A stretch of 64,000 bases of DNA from Pachypanchax playfairii (taxonomy: Eukaryota > Chordata > Actinopteri > Cyprinodontiformes > Aplocheilidae): NCBI GenBank assembly GCA_006937955.1, contig SSNP01000082.1:1251116-1315115 (forward strand), given 5' to 3'. A program made the position numbers and the translations under genes. Shown here piece after piece: positions 8,705 through 22,400 of the stretch (within the stretch, counting starts at the first letter, position 1; every line of letters begins with the position of its first letter). The notes beneath the pieces are model-generated. The model searched no databases. It was not told the origin of the DNA and was given only the letters and a program-made list of their open reading frames with translations.

Positions 8705-10939
8705 ATGAAGCAACCCGAGACCTTCACCACCGGACACTTGGTGGTTTATTGTCTATCTGAAGCCACTCCCCTTCTGCTGCTTCTGCTGCTGTTGCTTCTC
8801 TTCATCAGCGTCTGCAGGCGAACAAACCAGTCGCACGTACCAGGTACAGTAAAACTATTAATGATAAACTGTTTAACTTGTTTACACTGATGGAAAATTA
8901 CTGCTTCAGAGTTCCTCCTTCAGACAGACAGAAACCCAAATAATCTGTTTTAATTGTTTTCTTGTCTTCTTCAGGTCCCCCTTTCCTAGCAGGACTTGGA
9001 CCAGTTCTATCATACACCAGATTCATATGGACCGGGATTGGAACAGCTTGCAACTACTACAACAACAAATATGGCAGCATTGTCCGGGTTTGGATTAATG
9101 GGGAAGAGACCCTCATTTTGAGCAGGTAAACATTTTTTTAAATTGTATTTATAATAAAGAAATCTGTGATCAGATGAAGTTTAAAGTTTGGTTTGACCTA
9201 CAGGTCCTCTGCAGTGTACCACGTGCTGCGAAGCGCTCACTACCAGTCCAGATTCGGGAGCAAAAGGGGCCTTGAGTGCATCGGGATGGAGGGGAGGGGT
9301 ATCATTTTTAACAGTGACATCCCTCTCTGGAAAAAAGTGAGGACATACTTTTCTAAAGGTGAGATTTAAAAAGTCGGTCAGTCTTTATTTTGACCTGCTT
9401 ATTGCTGTTTTATTAAATTCCTGTCTGGTTTTGTGGTCCAGCTCTGACGGGTCCTGGCCTTCGGAGGACTGTGGGAATCTGTGTGAGCTCCACAGACAAA
9501 CACCTGGACAGCCTGCAGGACTTGATTGACCCCTCTGGACACGTGGACGCCCTCAGTCTCCTGAGAGCCATAGTGGTGGACATCTCCAACAGGCTGTTCC
9601 TGAGGGTGCCACTCAACGGTCAGCTCAACGGTCAAATGTTTCATTTCTCCCAGAACAACTTTTACGCTGAAGCTCCTGTAAATGATTCTGTTTGTTTTCC
9701 TCATGATGATTCAGAGAAAGACCTGCTGATGAAAATCCATAAATACTTTGAGACCTGGCAGACAGTCCTGATAAAGCCTGATATTTTCTTTAAGATTGGA
9801 TGGTTGTACAACAAACACAAGAGAGCAGCGTAAGAGCCTGAAAACATCCCACTAACTCAACATTTTATGTGACAGTTCTTTATTTTAAACTCTGTTGCGT
9901 CTCAAACCAACAGCCAGGAGCTGCAGGACGCCATGGAGAGTCTGTTAGAAACCAAAAGAAAGATCATAAATGAAACCGAGAAGCTTGATGATGATCTTGA
10001 CTTTGCAACAGAACTCATCTTCGCTCAGGTCAGTTTCTTTTAATCTGTGACACAGAGGACGTTCTGTGATTTGTTAGAACTCTCGTGTTTTACCTCGCAA
10101 ACAGAACCATGGAGAGCTCTCAGATGATAACGTCAGACAGTGCGTGCTGGAGATGGTGATCGCAGCTCCCGACACTCTGTCCATCAGCCTCTTCTTCATG
10201 CTGATGCTGCTGAAACAGAACCCCAGCGTGGAGCAGCAGATAGTGGAGGAAATGAACGCAGCTTTGAGTGAAGCCACATTTGACATACTGCAGTTATTCG
10301 GTCGTGAAGTTGGAATCTGACTTGTAAAACTAACAGATCCTTCATCTGCAGGTGGAAAAGCCGTGGATGACGTGGATTATGACGGATTAAAAGTGATGGA
10401 GAGTTTCATCAATGAGAGTTTGAGGTTTCACCCAGTTGTTGACTTCACGATGAGGAAAGCCCTGCAGGATGACGACATCGAGGGCACGAAAATCAGGAAA
10501 GGGACCAACATCATTCTGAACATCGGCCTCATGCACAAGACTGAGTTCTTCCCCAAACCCAAAGAGTTCAGCCTGAAAAACTTTGACAACACGGTAAGTG
10601 AGATGAATGTTGTGCTACAATGTGTCGGTGTGGAGAGTAAAACAAACAGACTCTACTTCCTGTGTTTGGCAGGTGCCCAGTCGCTACTTTCAGCCCTTTG
10701 GCTGCGGGCCTCGTTCCTGCGTCGGCAAACACATCGCCATGGTGATGATGAAGGCCATCTTGATCACGCTGTTGTCTCGTTACACGGTGTGTCCCCGCCA
10801 AGGCTGCACTTTGGACAGCATCAGGCAGACCAACGACCTGTCGCAGCAGCCTGTGGAGGATGAGCACAGCCTCGCCATGCGCTTTGTCCCGCGTGCACAA
10901 AACCAAAACCCAGTCAGCTCAGAAACACCAGGATACTGA
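8705..10939 (+). CDS. cyp19a1b: Brain aromatase (cytochrome P450 19A1b), complete
   Basis: Aromatase is the ER-membrane P450 that converts androgens to oestrogens. Nine coding exons are 8705-8843, 8975-9125, 9204-9358, 9442-9618, 9715-9829, 9914-10028, 10105-10267, 10352-10593 and 10673-10939. They total 1,524 nt (507 aa plus stop) with canonical splice sites. The N-terminus carries a leucine-rich membrane anchor at about residues 22-33. Visible P450 landmarks are the I-helix APDT, the K-helix ESLR (ExxR) and the haem loop FQPFGCGPRSCVG with its cysteine ligand. Wording such as GMEGRGIIFNS, KALTGPGL and VCPRQGC matches the teleost brain form (b) rather than the ovarian form (a), and the response element upstream agrees. 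An in-frame TTG extension to 8618 is upstream and intronic or UTR. No defect seen. Confidence 0.96.
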
Positions 10940-10957
10940 GTGTCTGCTGGCAAATAC

Positions 10958-10963
10958 AATAAA
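10958..10963 (+). terminator. cyp19a1b: Polyadenylation signal of cyp19a1b
   Basis: AATAAA lies 19 bases after the stop codon. It would give a very short 3' UTR; other downstream sites could also be used. Confidence 0.5.
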
Positions 10964-13431
10964 CTTTCTAAATCTTTAATACTAACAGTACATGAGCCGT
11001 AAGACTAAATAATAAGTCTTTCTTCACAGAAATACTTTTAACACTTGTTGCTAAAGATTTGATCTGTCGCAGTTTTGTTTTATTCTTTAGAAAAAAGAAA
11101 CACATGACAATTTACTATCCATCATATTATAATGTGTATTCATTGGGAATATCTAATTGTGGCAGATGATTCAAACTGATTCAATTCGGCCGCCTCAGCT
11201 GATGCAAACACATAATGAGCTAATTGTCAGTCAGTATATTCGATGATGAGCAAATATGTGGTGTATTTGCGGTTGACAATCAACCCCATCACATGATCCG
11301 TCACCTGAAACATTTCAGTGACATTTTCACAAAGTAATTATTGCATCTGTGTATTTATAACACAGATTCTAAGAAAAACTCATTATTCACTCCCATGGGA
11401 GTATTGCAATAGACCAGAAATAATTGAAGATCCCACCATCTACAGTAAATATCCTCCTAAAGATTCAAGAGAATCAGGAGGAATCACTCAGCGCATGAGA
11501 AAAGGTCAAAGGTCAAAATGAGATGCTTGTGATTCGTGGGCAGATCTGCATTTAAAATGAGCAAGTACACAAGAAAACATTGCTTGTATCAACAAAACTA
11601 TATTGGTCAATGTAAAAGTAATAATAATAATAATGATAAATAGTAATAAAATAAAAATGTCCTAAAATCCACTAAAAGCAGGTGTTGCAGATGTAAAGTG
11701 TGTGTTTTTTTTTACCAATGTGGGCTTTTTAAAATAATATTGTATAATTTAAATGCATTAAATCTATACACTTTGTATCTATTATGTGTAAAGAGGAAAA
11801 AGTGCATATACAATATACAGTCTATAACAACTGCTTTTATTAAATGACTCGACAAAACTCAGGTCGTTTTAAACATGTTAAATTTATTCTGAAATTCCCA
11901 GGATGTAGTGAGACACACTCTGAAACAAAGATCTTCTCTGTACCACAGGCACAAATAAAACATGCCGCCTCGGCATCAAAACATAAGGCAGAAGGTTAGA
12001 GTTGACACCATCTTCATCACACTGTGTTTTGAATCAGTGTAATAAAACAACTAAATCGTCCTTCAAGCTGAAGCACGTCATACAGAATTAACGCTGAGCA
12101 GTCGATCAGCACATGATCTCTGTGTGAAGTTAATAAAAACATTTAGAATACAAATAAATATGTTTTTAATACTGAACTGATACAAAAATATATCAAAGAT
12201 CTTTTATCTGATTTTTCTTTTACAAGGTGCCGAGATGGTTTTGAAAGAAACATCTGTAAAACATCATTATAAAGACAAAAAAAACAATGCTGAAGTGAGA
12301 ATAAAATCATAAATGTACTAAAACAAAATGGGTGTTAAAATGTAGGTTTTTGTATATAAACGTCAGCACTGATGACCAAAAGATTTCCAAAAAGATTTTG
12401 CACTAGGTCAGAAAATAAATTAAGAATTCCTTTAATTAACAGCCAGTAATATTTTTCCCTAAAGACAAAAACATCTTAAACAAAAACTGAGTTAATAATG
12501 TAAATAAATGTAAAAATCTGGAGGAAAATTGCAAAAGGCCATTGTGTGTTTGTATAAATAAGATTCCACTGGTAAAGAAAACAACTGAACCAAATTTGAA
12601 GAGTTTTAAATCTCTTAAATTATGTTTTTTTTTTAAGAAAGAGGTCAATTAATTCATTATTATCAAGATTTGTCACTTTTAAATAAAGTATTATTTATGC
12701 CTGTGAAGATTTAGCTGATTATTATTAAGGAGAACAGATTAAGTTCTGAAAAGCTGGAATGTTCTTGACTTATTTACTCCTTTTGAAGAATATAAGGTTT
12801 TTGAAGAGTTGTTAAATGTTTTTATAAGTTAATTATATTTTTGTCAAATGGAAAGAAAAGGAAAAAAATCCTCATCGTATCTCAGCTGATTGCTGCTCTG
12901 ACTTTTAACGATCAGCATCAACTTTTGAATAAAATCCATGTCAGTCGACTTCAAAAACTAGAAATCTGAAAATAATATCTCTTCTTTCACATTCAGGCCA
13001 TCGACATCTATAAAGACGACGTGTGTCTCTTTACTTTTGTTGTTCAAAGGGTTTAAAAGCAGCGTGTAACTAGAGACATGATCGTTTGTTGCTGTATCTG
13101 GTCAAAATGTATTTTGATGATCTGGGAACATTTTTTTTTATTATTTTTATCCAGTTGAGTTAGTTTAAAGAGCACGAAACAAACATGAAGTCGTTCTTTA
13201 TCTCTGTAGTTTCAACCTCCGAGTCATTCTGGTTTTAAGACAGTAGTATTTATTTGATATTCCCTGATAACCCTGAGCTTATTTAACATTATTTACCAAA
13301 GTTTTTAAATATTCTGGGATTCTACGATGAAATCAGATTAGTGGTTAAGACAGAAGTCAAATCTAAATGACATAAAGAGGAAACAGTCAAACAGCGCGTC
13401 CTGCTGAGCAGCTGATGGTCCTCTGCAGTGC
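10964..13431. other. Convergent spacer, cyp19a1b and ap4e1 3' regions
   Basis: About 2.5 kb of A/T-rich sequence lies between the two convergent genes. It should hold the ap4e1 3' UTR; a minus-strand AATAAA (TTTATT on plus) near 11881 is one possible end. I see no exon, transposon terminus or RNA gene here. Confidence 0.5.
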
Positions 13432-16400
13432 TCAGCTCTCCTGTAAAGCTCTCTGACAGTGGTAGAGGACGCAGTCGGGCAGGTCGGGGACGGGAGAGCG
13501 CAGCCACACGGCCAGCGAGCCGGCGTGCACGCGACAGTGCACGAGACACGGCTGATCCTGGTGAAGACGACAAGCTACGATCCCTTCGTTACCTGAGAGA
13601 AAAACAGAATGAAGACAGCAGGTAAAAAACTAAATATATTATTGATGTTGTCAAATAAACAAACACTTTTAATAACGCATGAGTCAATACTTCCTTTTTA
13701 AGAATAATAATAAAAAATTAGACAAAAAAACGTAAATACCTTGTTTATACGTGTGCAGGTGATTTATTGTGTTTATGATGAAGTTCATTTTTTTTAACTT
13801 AGTGTTTGAAATTCTTGCTGATAATTTAAAAAACAAGGTTTTACTTTCCTTTCCGTATAATGATCAAGTGGCTTGATGAGGCAAACAGAGAGCAGGAACC
13901 TTTTGTTATGACGTGTCATAAAACATTTTGACGGTTTAATTCAGTTTTCTAAATAAATATAATCTGCTTGATGTTTAAAACCCTGAGATGAGAACGCGGC
14001 GAGCTTCGAGATGTGTTACTGGCATCAGAATTTAAATTAGACTCATTCAGAAAATCCTAGTTTGAGACTGAATTTGTTGTTTTTTAGCTGAAATATTCTG
14101 AACAGGAACAATGCTGTAAAAACATTGTTAGTTCCATTATTGCCAGTGTTGCCTTTTCTTTTATCAAGCCCCAAAATAACAGGAAATTAACACCAAATTT
14201 TACCTATAATTTCCACGACATGAAGCTGAAGTTTCTTCTTCAGCGTGTTCAGCGTAGCTGTGAGAGGCTCCTCCCCCTCGACGTTGATCAGCGGCAGATT
14301 CTGCTTCGTGTCATGAGAGAAGTTGAGCCACATGGCGCCGTACTCCTCTGTTGATACTGTCAAGGGTCTGTAAGAAACAGCTAAAGATTCATGAACTCGC
14401 CCTCACTGACACATTGGATTTGTACTGTGAGATTCTCACCTGAAGAAACAGGTTAGAGGAAGTTTGTAGGAGAATTGGGCTTCCGGACGCGACCAAACCG
14501 ACACCGTCCCACTCAGTTCAACATGAGCAGCAGGTCTCTGTACAGCGAGGAAATACTGAAACACCGTGACGCTCTGGCTTTTTAACTCTTCTACCAGACG
14601 GTCACATACACACGACACCTTAAAGACAAATATTAAAACATCTAATTAAAAAACACGAGTCGATTCAACTTAAATGGTTATTTTTAACGTATAAATCACC
14701 TCAAGTTCCTCAGAGTTGACTTGAACTTGTATCTGCTTCAAGACGGAGTCGGAAGAGTTTTTAATGAAAACAACAAACAATAAAGAATCTTCTTTCTGCA
14801 CGTGGCAGGCTGAGAGATCCAGGCTTTGGTTGGTGTACAGAGGAGTGATTTCTGAGAGAGGAAGTCTAGAAAGTTCTACAGGAAGATGAGAAGTGAGACA
14901 CGAGTCTGCAGGTGTGTGTGAGTCTTCTGGTGGAGAAGGTTCAGCTGCTGATACAGAGTCTTTTATTCCCTTCACGTTCCTGTCGGTTAACTCCTCTTCC
15001 TCACAGGTACCGTTAGCAGCAGTGTGGTCCACAGAGTGCAGACGCGTCCGATCAGGTGATGTAATGAGTTCTGAGGGGATGATGGACTCCAGCAGCAAAT
15101 TATCTGCAATGCTAGAAGGTGAGACGGGTGGGTTGGTTACCTGCTCACCAGTGGTCAGTGATGTGTCTGGACCTTTGGCTTTTCTTCTGAATCGCTGGGA
15201 CGCTTGCTCAGATTTTCCCATCTGTTAGAAGAAAACACGTTGTAGTACGTGTTTGTATAAATGGACTACACTTCAGATCCTTTACTGTGTAAAACAAGAC
15301 TTCCTAATCCTATGTATTAGGAATTAAGTGGCTTTTTTCCCCTAAATAAAGTAATTTAACTTGATTTGTGGTGACAGTGAAGATAGATGACGTTTCTGCT
15401 GTTAAAGACGCCGTCATGCTCTAGGAAATCATGAAAATATGTTTGATTTTTAGTGAATAAAAAATATACATCCCACATAAATAAAAATGGAAATAAAAGC
15501 CATAATAATCATTTATACACTGTATTTCTCTTGAAGTGTTTTTCTGTTTTGTACTTTTCTATGATGAGAAGTTCAGACTCAACTCTTTGAATTAAACAGA
15601 AATTCAACCTGCCCGTCTTGATTTTCCACTGAGAATTTTATTTTGAAATTATCTGCTAAAACTGAAATAAAAATACTTTTGCCTTCTGTATATGTGTGAT
15701 ATTTAAACCACTTTTCTCTATAAATATTTATCAAAAAATATTATTTCTAACATGTTTAATTTTAATACAAACTTTCTAAACCCATGATTCATTTTACTTT
15801 GGTCTTATTTGTTTGAGCCTCACAGGAAGTGACTTCCAGCTGCCAACAGAAGATCTTCTAAAGTTTAATTAATCAGATTTTCCAGCTCGAAACAGATTGT
15901 TTCAACGTCATGTATAAGAGAGGGGCGTGGTCTCACCAAACACACGGCGCTCTGAGAGGTCAGGCCGACAAACAGCGAGGAGGCCAGCTGCTGTTTCTCC
16001 TTTTCACATTCAGAGGTTGGTGTTTGTGTTGGTGTCTGGGGGGTGTCACCCTGCTGAGGGGGCTTCTGGAGCGGACTGGGACCTTCGACCTGAGCTGTTT
16101 CTTCTACAGGTTCTCTCTGAGCCAGGTAGCCTTCTCTCCCCCACACCCTCTTCACACCATCCAGCTTCAAGGTTGTCGAGCTGAAACACAAACAGAGCAT
16201 GACAACAAGAAGATAAACAGACTTCATTCTAAAAGCTGATGAGTCTACACACCTGCCCTTATGTGGGAGCTCAGTGCTGTCTCCTGACAGACCGGAGCTC
16301 ATGGACAGCAGGGTGGGAGACTGTCTGTCTGCTGCGACGCTGCATGAAGACACGCTGATCGGCAGGGACAGGCCGTAGGGCTCCAAACTCAGCGCTGAGT

Positions 16401-19400
16401 CACAACAACACCATCAGAACGAATCCAAACAAGACTGTGAAATCTCTGCCAAAAACATTTGCATATATTCTACCTTTTGATCGAGACAGTTCCTCCTGCC
16501 TTTGATGAGGAGGTTTATAAGGAGCAGCGCCTGCAGCCAAAGCCTCCGACACAAACCCATCCAGAAACGACAGCGAGGAATCCACCTGGAAACCGACATG
16601 AATACAGCTGCAATAAAACCTCCCATAAAGCAGAGCCGAGCTGGCGAACTGCCACACTTTCATGTCTGAGTACTTGTTTCGTTTTTTTCACACTTTAACC
16701 ACAAAAATCTGAAAAATAAGAATCTGACATTATTTATTTTCTGTAAAAGAAAAAGGACACAGTTCCGTGGTAAACTTCACGCTGAAACGACCGCTCTGAT
16801 TGGTGCATCTATACGCAGGTTAGCAAACAATAACTGTCACATGACTGAAATAATCTTTATCATTTTTTACATTTCAGTTTTGCCTATATATCTGGTTTCA
16901 GTACTTACAGTAAATGAGATAAAAGTACAACATAGTACACTGTTAAACATGTTTACAGCCGTTCTGTGTGCTCGTTACCTCCACGGGCTCCTGGCTGACA
17001 CGTCGAGGTAAAACCCTGGCTTGTAGTTGGAAGTCTTGGCTGAGGCACTGCAGCTCCTGTGCTCTTTGTCTCAGGACTGTGTCCATGGAGCTGCCGTATC
17101 TTTCAGAAACCTCCTGACATACAGGGAGAGCGGCTCCACTTGAACACAGTTTGGTGATCGCCATGAGAACCCAGCTCTTGGTTTCACTGCTGCAGCTCTT
17201 TAAGTCCAACAGTTTAACCAGCAGCCTCAGGACGACGTCAGGTTCCAGACCCTCCCTTAAATGAGAAAATTCTCCAAGAACCTGAAAACAACGAACCAAA
17301 ACTTTAGCACATAGAACCGATAAAGTACTGAACAGATACAATTTTGTATGTGACAAATCAAAAACATGTAATTTCATTATCGTGTCTCATCTTGTGCATT
17401 TTACTGAAGCATCTCAGTAAAACAGACTCCGTTGGAGATGAATTGACACGATGATTCAATGGTTTGTTTTTCCAGCTCATCTTGCTGAAGACACTCACCC
17501 AGCAGATGACCTGCAGGAAGTGCTGTGGCAGCTTGTTTGGCTCATTCTGCAGCAGAGAAATGTAGGAATTCACAGCAAACAGCCTCAGCTTCTTGTCTTC
17601 CTCCTCACTGTCAAATCCTACAGAACCAGAGAAATTATTTAACATCCAATCAGTTTCTGAGAGGCAGAGAATCAGAGAACGAGGTTGATTTAAGTTGTAT
17701 TTGTAGTTAACTCACCTTCTGATAACAGTTTAAGGAAACTGTTTGGGATGTCGGACTGCATCATGTCTCCACCGACCAAAAATACAGTGTTCATGGTCTC
17801 GATGAACCATTCGTTATCTGGAGCATATGTATGAAGATTTATAGGAAAAAACAAACAAGAAAAGTGCAGCTGAACGCTCTTTGACTGTGAACTCACAAAG
17901 AAATAATTCACCCAGAAACAGATTAAAATCATGGGAAATAAGATGTAGCCTACCATTACTATGAAAGGCAAGACTAAAAATGAAATAAATAAAACAGAAC
18001 TGCAAAGACACAAAGACACCACAAAAACATAAAGCGATCAAAAACAAAGAAAGTGCTGAAAAATGTCATTAAAATGTGTAATTTAAACAATGTGACACAA
18101 AAGAATCACTAAACATGCAAACTGACCACAAAAGTATTGAAGCTAGAAAAATGAGGCACAAATTGACCAAAAAGTGACAAAAATCAAACAAATGAGACAC
18201 TGGCGGTCAACAAATAGACACAAAGTTATTAAAAAGATTTTTAAAAAATTACTAAAACAAGCAGAGAAAAAAAAATGACCAAAATAAATGAAAAAAGGAC
18301 ATAATAAAACAATAAACCACCAAAACATGATTAAATAAATCCACAGAGTGATGAAAAAAAACACTCACTCTCATTTAGGTCTGAGAGCATCTGCAGATCT
18401 AGATTCAAGAACAAGATTCACAGATTAATACTCGTCTACATTCTATAAAGATCCTTATCCTCATGTAACATCGGGATAATTTGGTAACTGTTGTGTTTTT
18501 CCCAGGTAGCAGTTCACCACCCGACCCAGACGAGACGCGTCACATTCATAAGGATATTTTTCTGCCAGTTCTGCAACTTTTCCCACGAGGTCAGAGGACG
18601 TGTGATCATCGTTACTGAGGCGCAGGAAGTCCAGCATCTTCTCCACAATGACAGTGACATTCTGGGCATTTGTTATCCGAAAAAGCAACTCCAGCGTCTG
18701 TAACAGGAAAAAGATCAATGATGATATAAGTCATTTATTCGGTAGCATTAACCTCCAGCATCTGACTCACCTCCCGCTTTATGATGAGATCAGGGTGATC
18801 GAGACACTCGATGATGGTCATCTGATGCTGCAGGGCCAGTCTGGGATCCTGCTGGACCACATAGGTGAGCGCCTTCAGACCTACAGAAACATTAAAACCA
18901 AACTGTAAATCCTTCCTTTTTTTTTTTTTTTCATGGAGCCAAATAAGTGATTATTAACCGCTTACCGAGATACTTTAGATTTATTCTTGGTGACAGTACA
19001 AAGTTCCCAATGCACTTTGCAGCTTTTTCCAGGAGCTCTGATTTTGGATGAATTGTGTAAATACATTTGACGCAGTCGTATAGAATAGCTGGAATGAGAT
19101 GAGACGTTTGTTGGAATCTGAGTAACAAACTTGAGAATAACGAGTGTTAAAGGTGTCAAACATACCGTAAGTGATGTTGTGATTCATCTCAGCTCTTTGC
19201 AACGACTCGTCAAGGATCTCATACATGATCTCGCTGGTTCTGAGGAGAGAGGAGACACAGAAGCTGCATCAAAAAGAAAAACAACACATTTGTATCCATC
19301 AAATACAAAGACGAAGTCAGAAATTATTACCTCAGATCATTTTTCCCGAGTACGGAGAGTATTCTTAGAAGCTGGATTTGAAGCCACGGGGCAGGAACGC

Positions 19401-22400
19401 TGTGGTAGTTAAAATCCATGGGCAGTTTTCCTGCCACCACTTGCTTGAGTATAGTGACAAAACTCACTGTCAGATCTTTATAACCTTCTGGATTCTCCTG
19501 AAAAAAGAAAGAAACACAAAACAAATCAAATATTTTAATCATTAAGTTGTTGAGACCTCATCAATAAACCGTGAAGTCCAGAAAACGAGTTACCTGAATC
19601 AGCTGTGAGTAGATGTGTAGCGAAGCCGACATCACACCCGGGTCTTTGTCACACAGAGCTTTACGAAACTTGTTGTGGATGTGTTGAACCTGATTTGGGG
19701 CGATCAGGTAGAATTTGTAGAGAGCCAGGACGGCTTTTCGACGAATGATTTCCCTGCAAGTTTGCAACAATAAACACTCATAATTAATAACAGTTGGAGC
19801 TGATTATCTCCTTTCTAATAGTGAGAGGAGATAATCAGCGTGAAGAGGACAATAAACATCTCTTACTTGGGGTGGTTGAGCTTCTCCTCCACCAAAGGAA
19901 GAATTGCTGGTATCATGTCTTTGGGGAACATCTGGCTGACAACTGTGAGAGCCATGCACACTTCAATCAGGTTTGTACTCTGAAGATCCTGTAAAGAAAA
20001 TCAATTAACAGCATGTAGCATCTTTAAAACCATGACAACATCCTGACAAGTGATCTATATATATATCTATATATATATATAGATATATACAGTGGGGCAA
20101 AAAAGTATTTAGTCAGCCACCAATTGTGTAAGTTCTCCCACTTAAAAAGATCAGAGAGGCCTGTAATTTTCATCATAGGTATACCTCAACTATGAGAGAC
20201 AAAATGAGAAAAAAAATCCAGAAAATCACATTGTCTGATTTTTAAAGAATTTATTTGCAAATTATGGTGGAAAATAAGTATTTGGTCACCTACAAACAAG
20301 TAAGATTTCTGGCTTTCATAGACCTGTAACTTCTTTAAGAGGCTCCTCGGTCCTCCACTCGTTACCTGTATTAATGGCACCTGTGTGAACTCGTTATCAG
20401 TATAAAAGACACCTGTCCACAACCTCAAACAGTCACGCTCCAAACTCCACTATGGCCAAGACCAAAGAGCTGTCAAAGGACACCAGAAACAAAATTGTAG
20501 ACCTTCACCAGGCTGGGAAGACTGAATCTGCAATAGGTAAGCAGCTTGGTGTGAAGAAATCAACTGTGGGAGCAATTATTAGAAAATGGAAGACATACAA
20601 GACCACTGATAATCTCCCTCGATCTGGGGCTCCACGCAAGATCTCACCCCGTGGGGTCAAAATGATCACAAGAACGGTGAGTAAAAATCCCAGAACCACA
20701 CGGAGGGACCTAGTGAATGACCTGCAGAGAGCTGGGACCAAAGTAACAAAGGCTACCATCAGTAACACACTACGCCGCCAGGGACTCAAATCCTGCAGTG
20801 CCAGACGTGTCACCCCTGCTGAAGCCAGGACACGTCCAGGCCCGTCTGCGGTTTGCTAGAGAGCATTTGGATGATCCAGAAGAGGATTGGGAGAACATCA
20901 TATGGTCAGATGAAACCAAAATAGAACTTTTTGGTAGGAACTCAACTTGTCGTGTTTGGAGGGAAAAGAATGCTGAGTTGGATCCAAAGAACACCATACC
21001 TACTGTAAAGCATGGGGGTGGAAACATCATGCTTTGGGGGTGTTTTTCTGCAAGGGGACCAGGANNNNNNNNNNNNNNNNNNNNNNNNNNNNNNNNNNNN
21101 NNNNNNNNNNNNNNNNNNNNNNNNNNNNNNNNNNNNNNNNNNNNNNNNNNNNNNNNNNNNNNNNNNNNNNNNNNNNNNNNNNNNNNNNNNNNNNNNNNNN
21201 NNNNNNNNNNNNNNNNNNNNNNNNNNNNNNNNNNNNNNNNNNNNNNNNNNNNNNNNNNNNNNNNNNNNNNNNNNNNNNNNNNNNNNNAAAAATTGATACA
21301 CTTGATGTATCAGCGTCGGAATTAAACTGGACTCCAAACAAACAGTCCGCCTCCTTATATTTTTTTCCTTCTCTTTGAATTCTTGCTTGTATGTTCTCTC
21401 AATGTAAGTCGCTTTGGATAAAAGCGTCTGCTAAATGACAGTAGTAGTAGTAGTAGTAGTAGACCTCTGTCATTGCCAACAAAGGCTATATAACAAAGTA
21501 TTGAGATTAACTTTTGTTATTGACCAAATACTTATTTTCCACCATAATTTGCAAATAAATTCTTTAAAAATCAGACAATGTGATTTTCTGGATTTTTTTT
21601 TTTCCTCATTTTGTCTCTCATAGTTGAGGTATACCTATGATGAAAATTACAGGCCTCTCTGATCTTTTTAAGTGGGAGAACTTACACAATTGGTGGCTGA
21701 CTAAATACTTTTTTGCCCCACTGTATATATATATATATATGCGCAATGAATCACTACCAACAAAAATATCTCAGTTTCCATATTTTTGTATCACTTTCTG
21801 ATTCATTTGTCATTGTGGAGAGTTAATTTCACTAACTATTAATCTCACATAAGTTTATCTCTAATACACAAACTTGAAAACCAGACAGAACCTTCACCAG
21901 GAGCGTTTGGTTTAAAGTTTAAACACATTGAAAAAACACAACAAACAAAAAGATCATACATTTTGTCGTTTCTTTTCTGTCCTGAAAATTCAACACGTGA
22001 AGAAGAAAATATGACTGAAGTGGTAAAAACGAAACTCACCTTTAACACTGTGTTTACCAGGAGAAGAAGCAGTTCGTGACTTTCATTCAAAAACAAGGAA
22101 ACCGCGAGATAACCTGAAAAACCACAAACAACCTCAAAACTGAGCCTCTTTATTCAATACTGTAACAAACTGTAATAAAATGAACACGGATCTGAAAATT
22201 CAAAACATTTATACCCCCCAAAATCAATCCATCCATAAATTATGAAAAAAATAAATAAATACGAAACCCAAGAAACGTTAATAAATTAGCAATTAGCAAG
22301 AAGCATGGATTTTTTTTATTGATTACTGCAACACTGTAGATCAGAGGTTGATGAAGTCTCATGAACTTTGTAAAGTTTCAAGACTTACAAGAACCTTTTT

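Larger units (their letters stand above)
20090..21723 (+). mobile_element. Tc1-like transposon in ap4e1 intron 4, defective
   Basis: Long inverted termini of roughly 200 bp start CAGTGGGGCAAAAAAG at 20090 and end with the complement at 21723, each flanked by TA. The transposase begins at 20452 (MAKTKELSKDTRNKIVDLHQ), with the helix-turn-helix DNA-binding region intact to about 20810. A frameshift near 20811 then moves the reading into another frame, where LLKPGHVQARLRFA and the DE-containing WSDETKIELFG follow. The rest is lost in the run of N at 21065-21287. After the gap a foreign segment ending in a SINE/L2-type tail and a GTA repeat precedes the right terminus. The element cannot encode a working transposase as assembled. 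Confidence 0.9.

Noticed and set aside
8705..10939. Ovarian aromatase (cyp19a1a) as the identity
   Set aside because: Several diagnostic stretches (GMEGRGIIFNS, TVGICVSS, VPSRYFQPFGCGPRSCVG) follow the brain form, and the upstream palindromic response element is a brain-form feature.
18461..18557. Continuation of ap4e1 exon 11 into the open frame PYECDASRLGRVVNCYLG
   Set aside because: This is translated intron; the conserved peptide resumes only after the AT-AC intron at 17828.
20942..21341. Several ORFs consisting mainly of X
   Set aside because: They are artefacts of the run of N.
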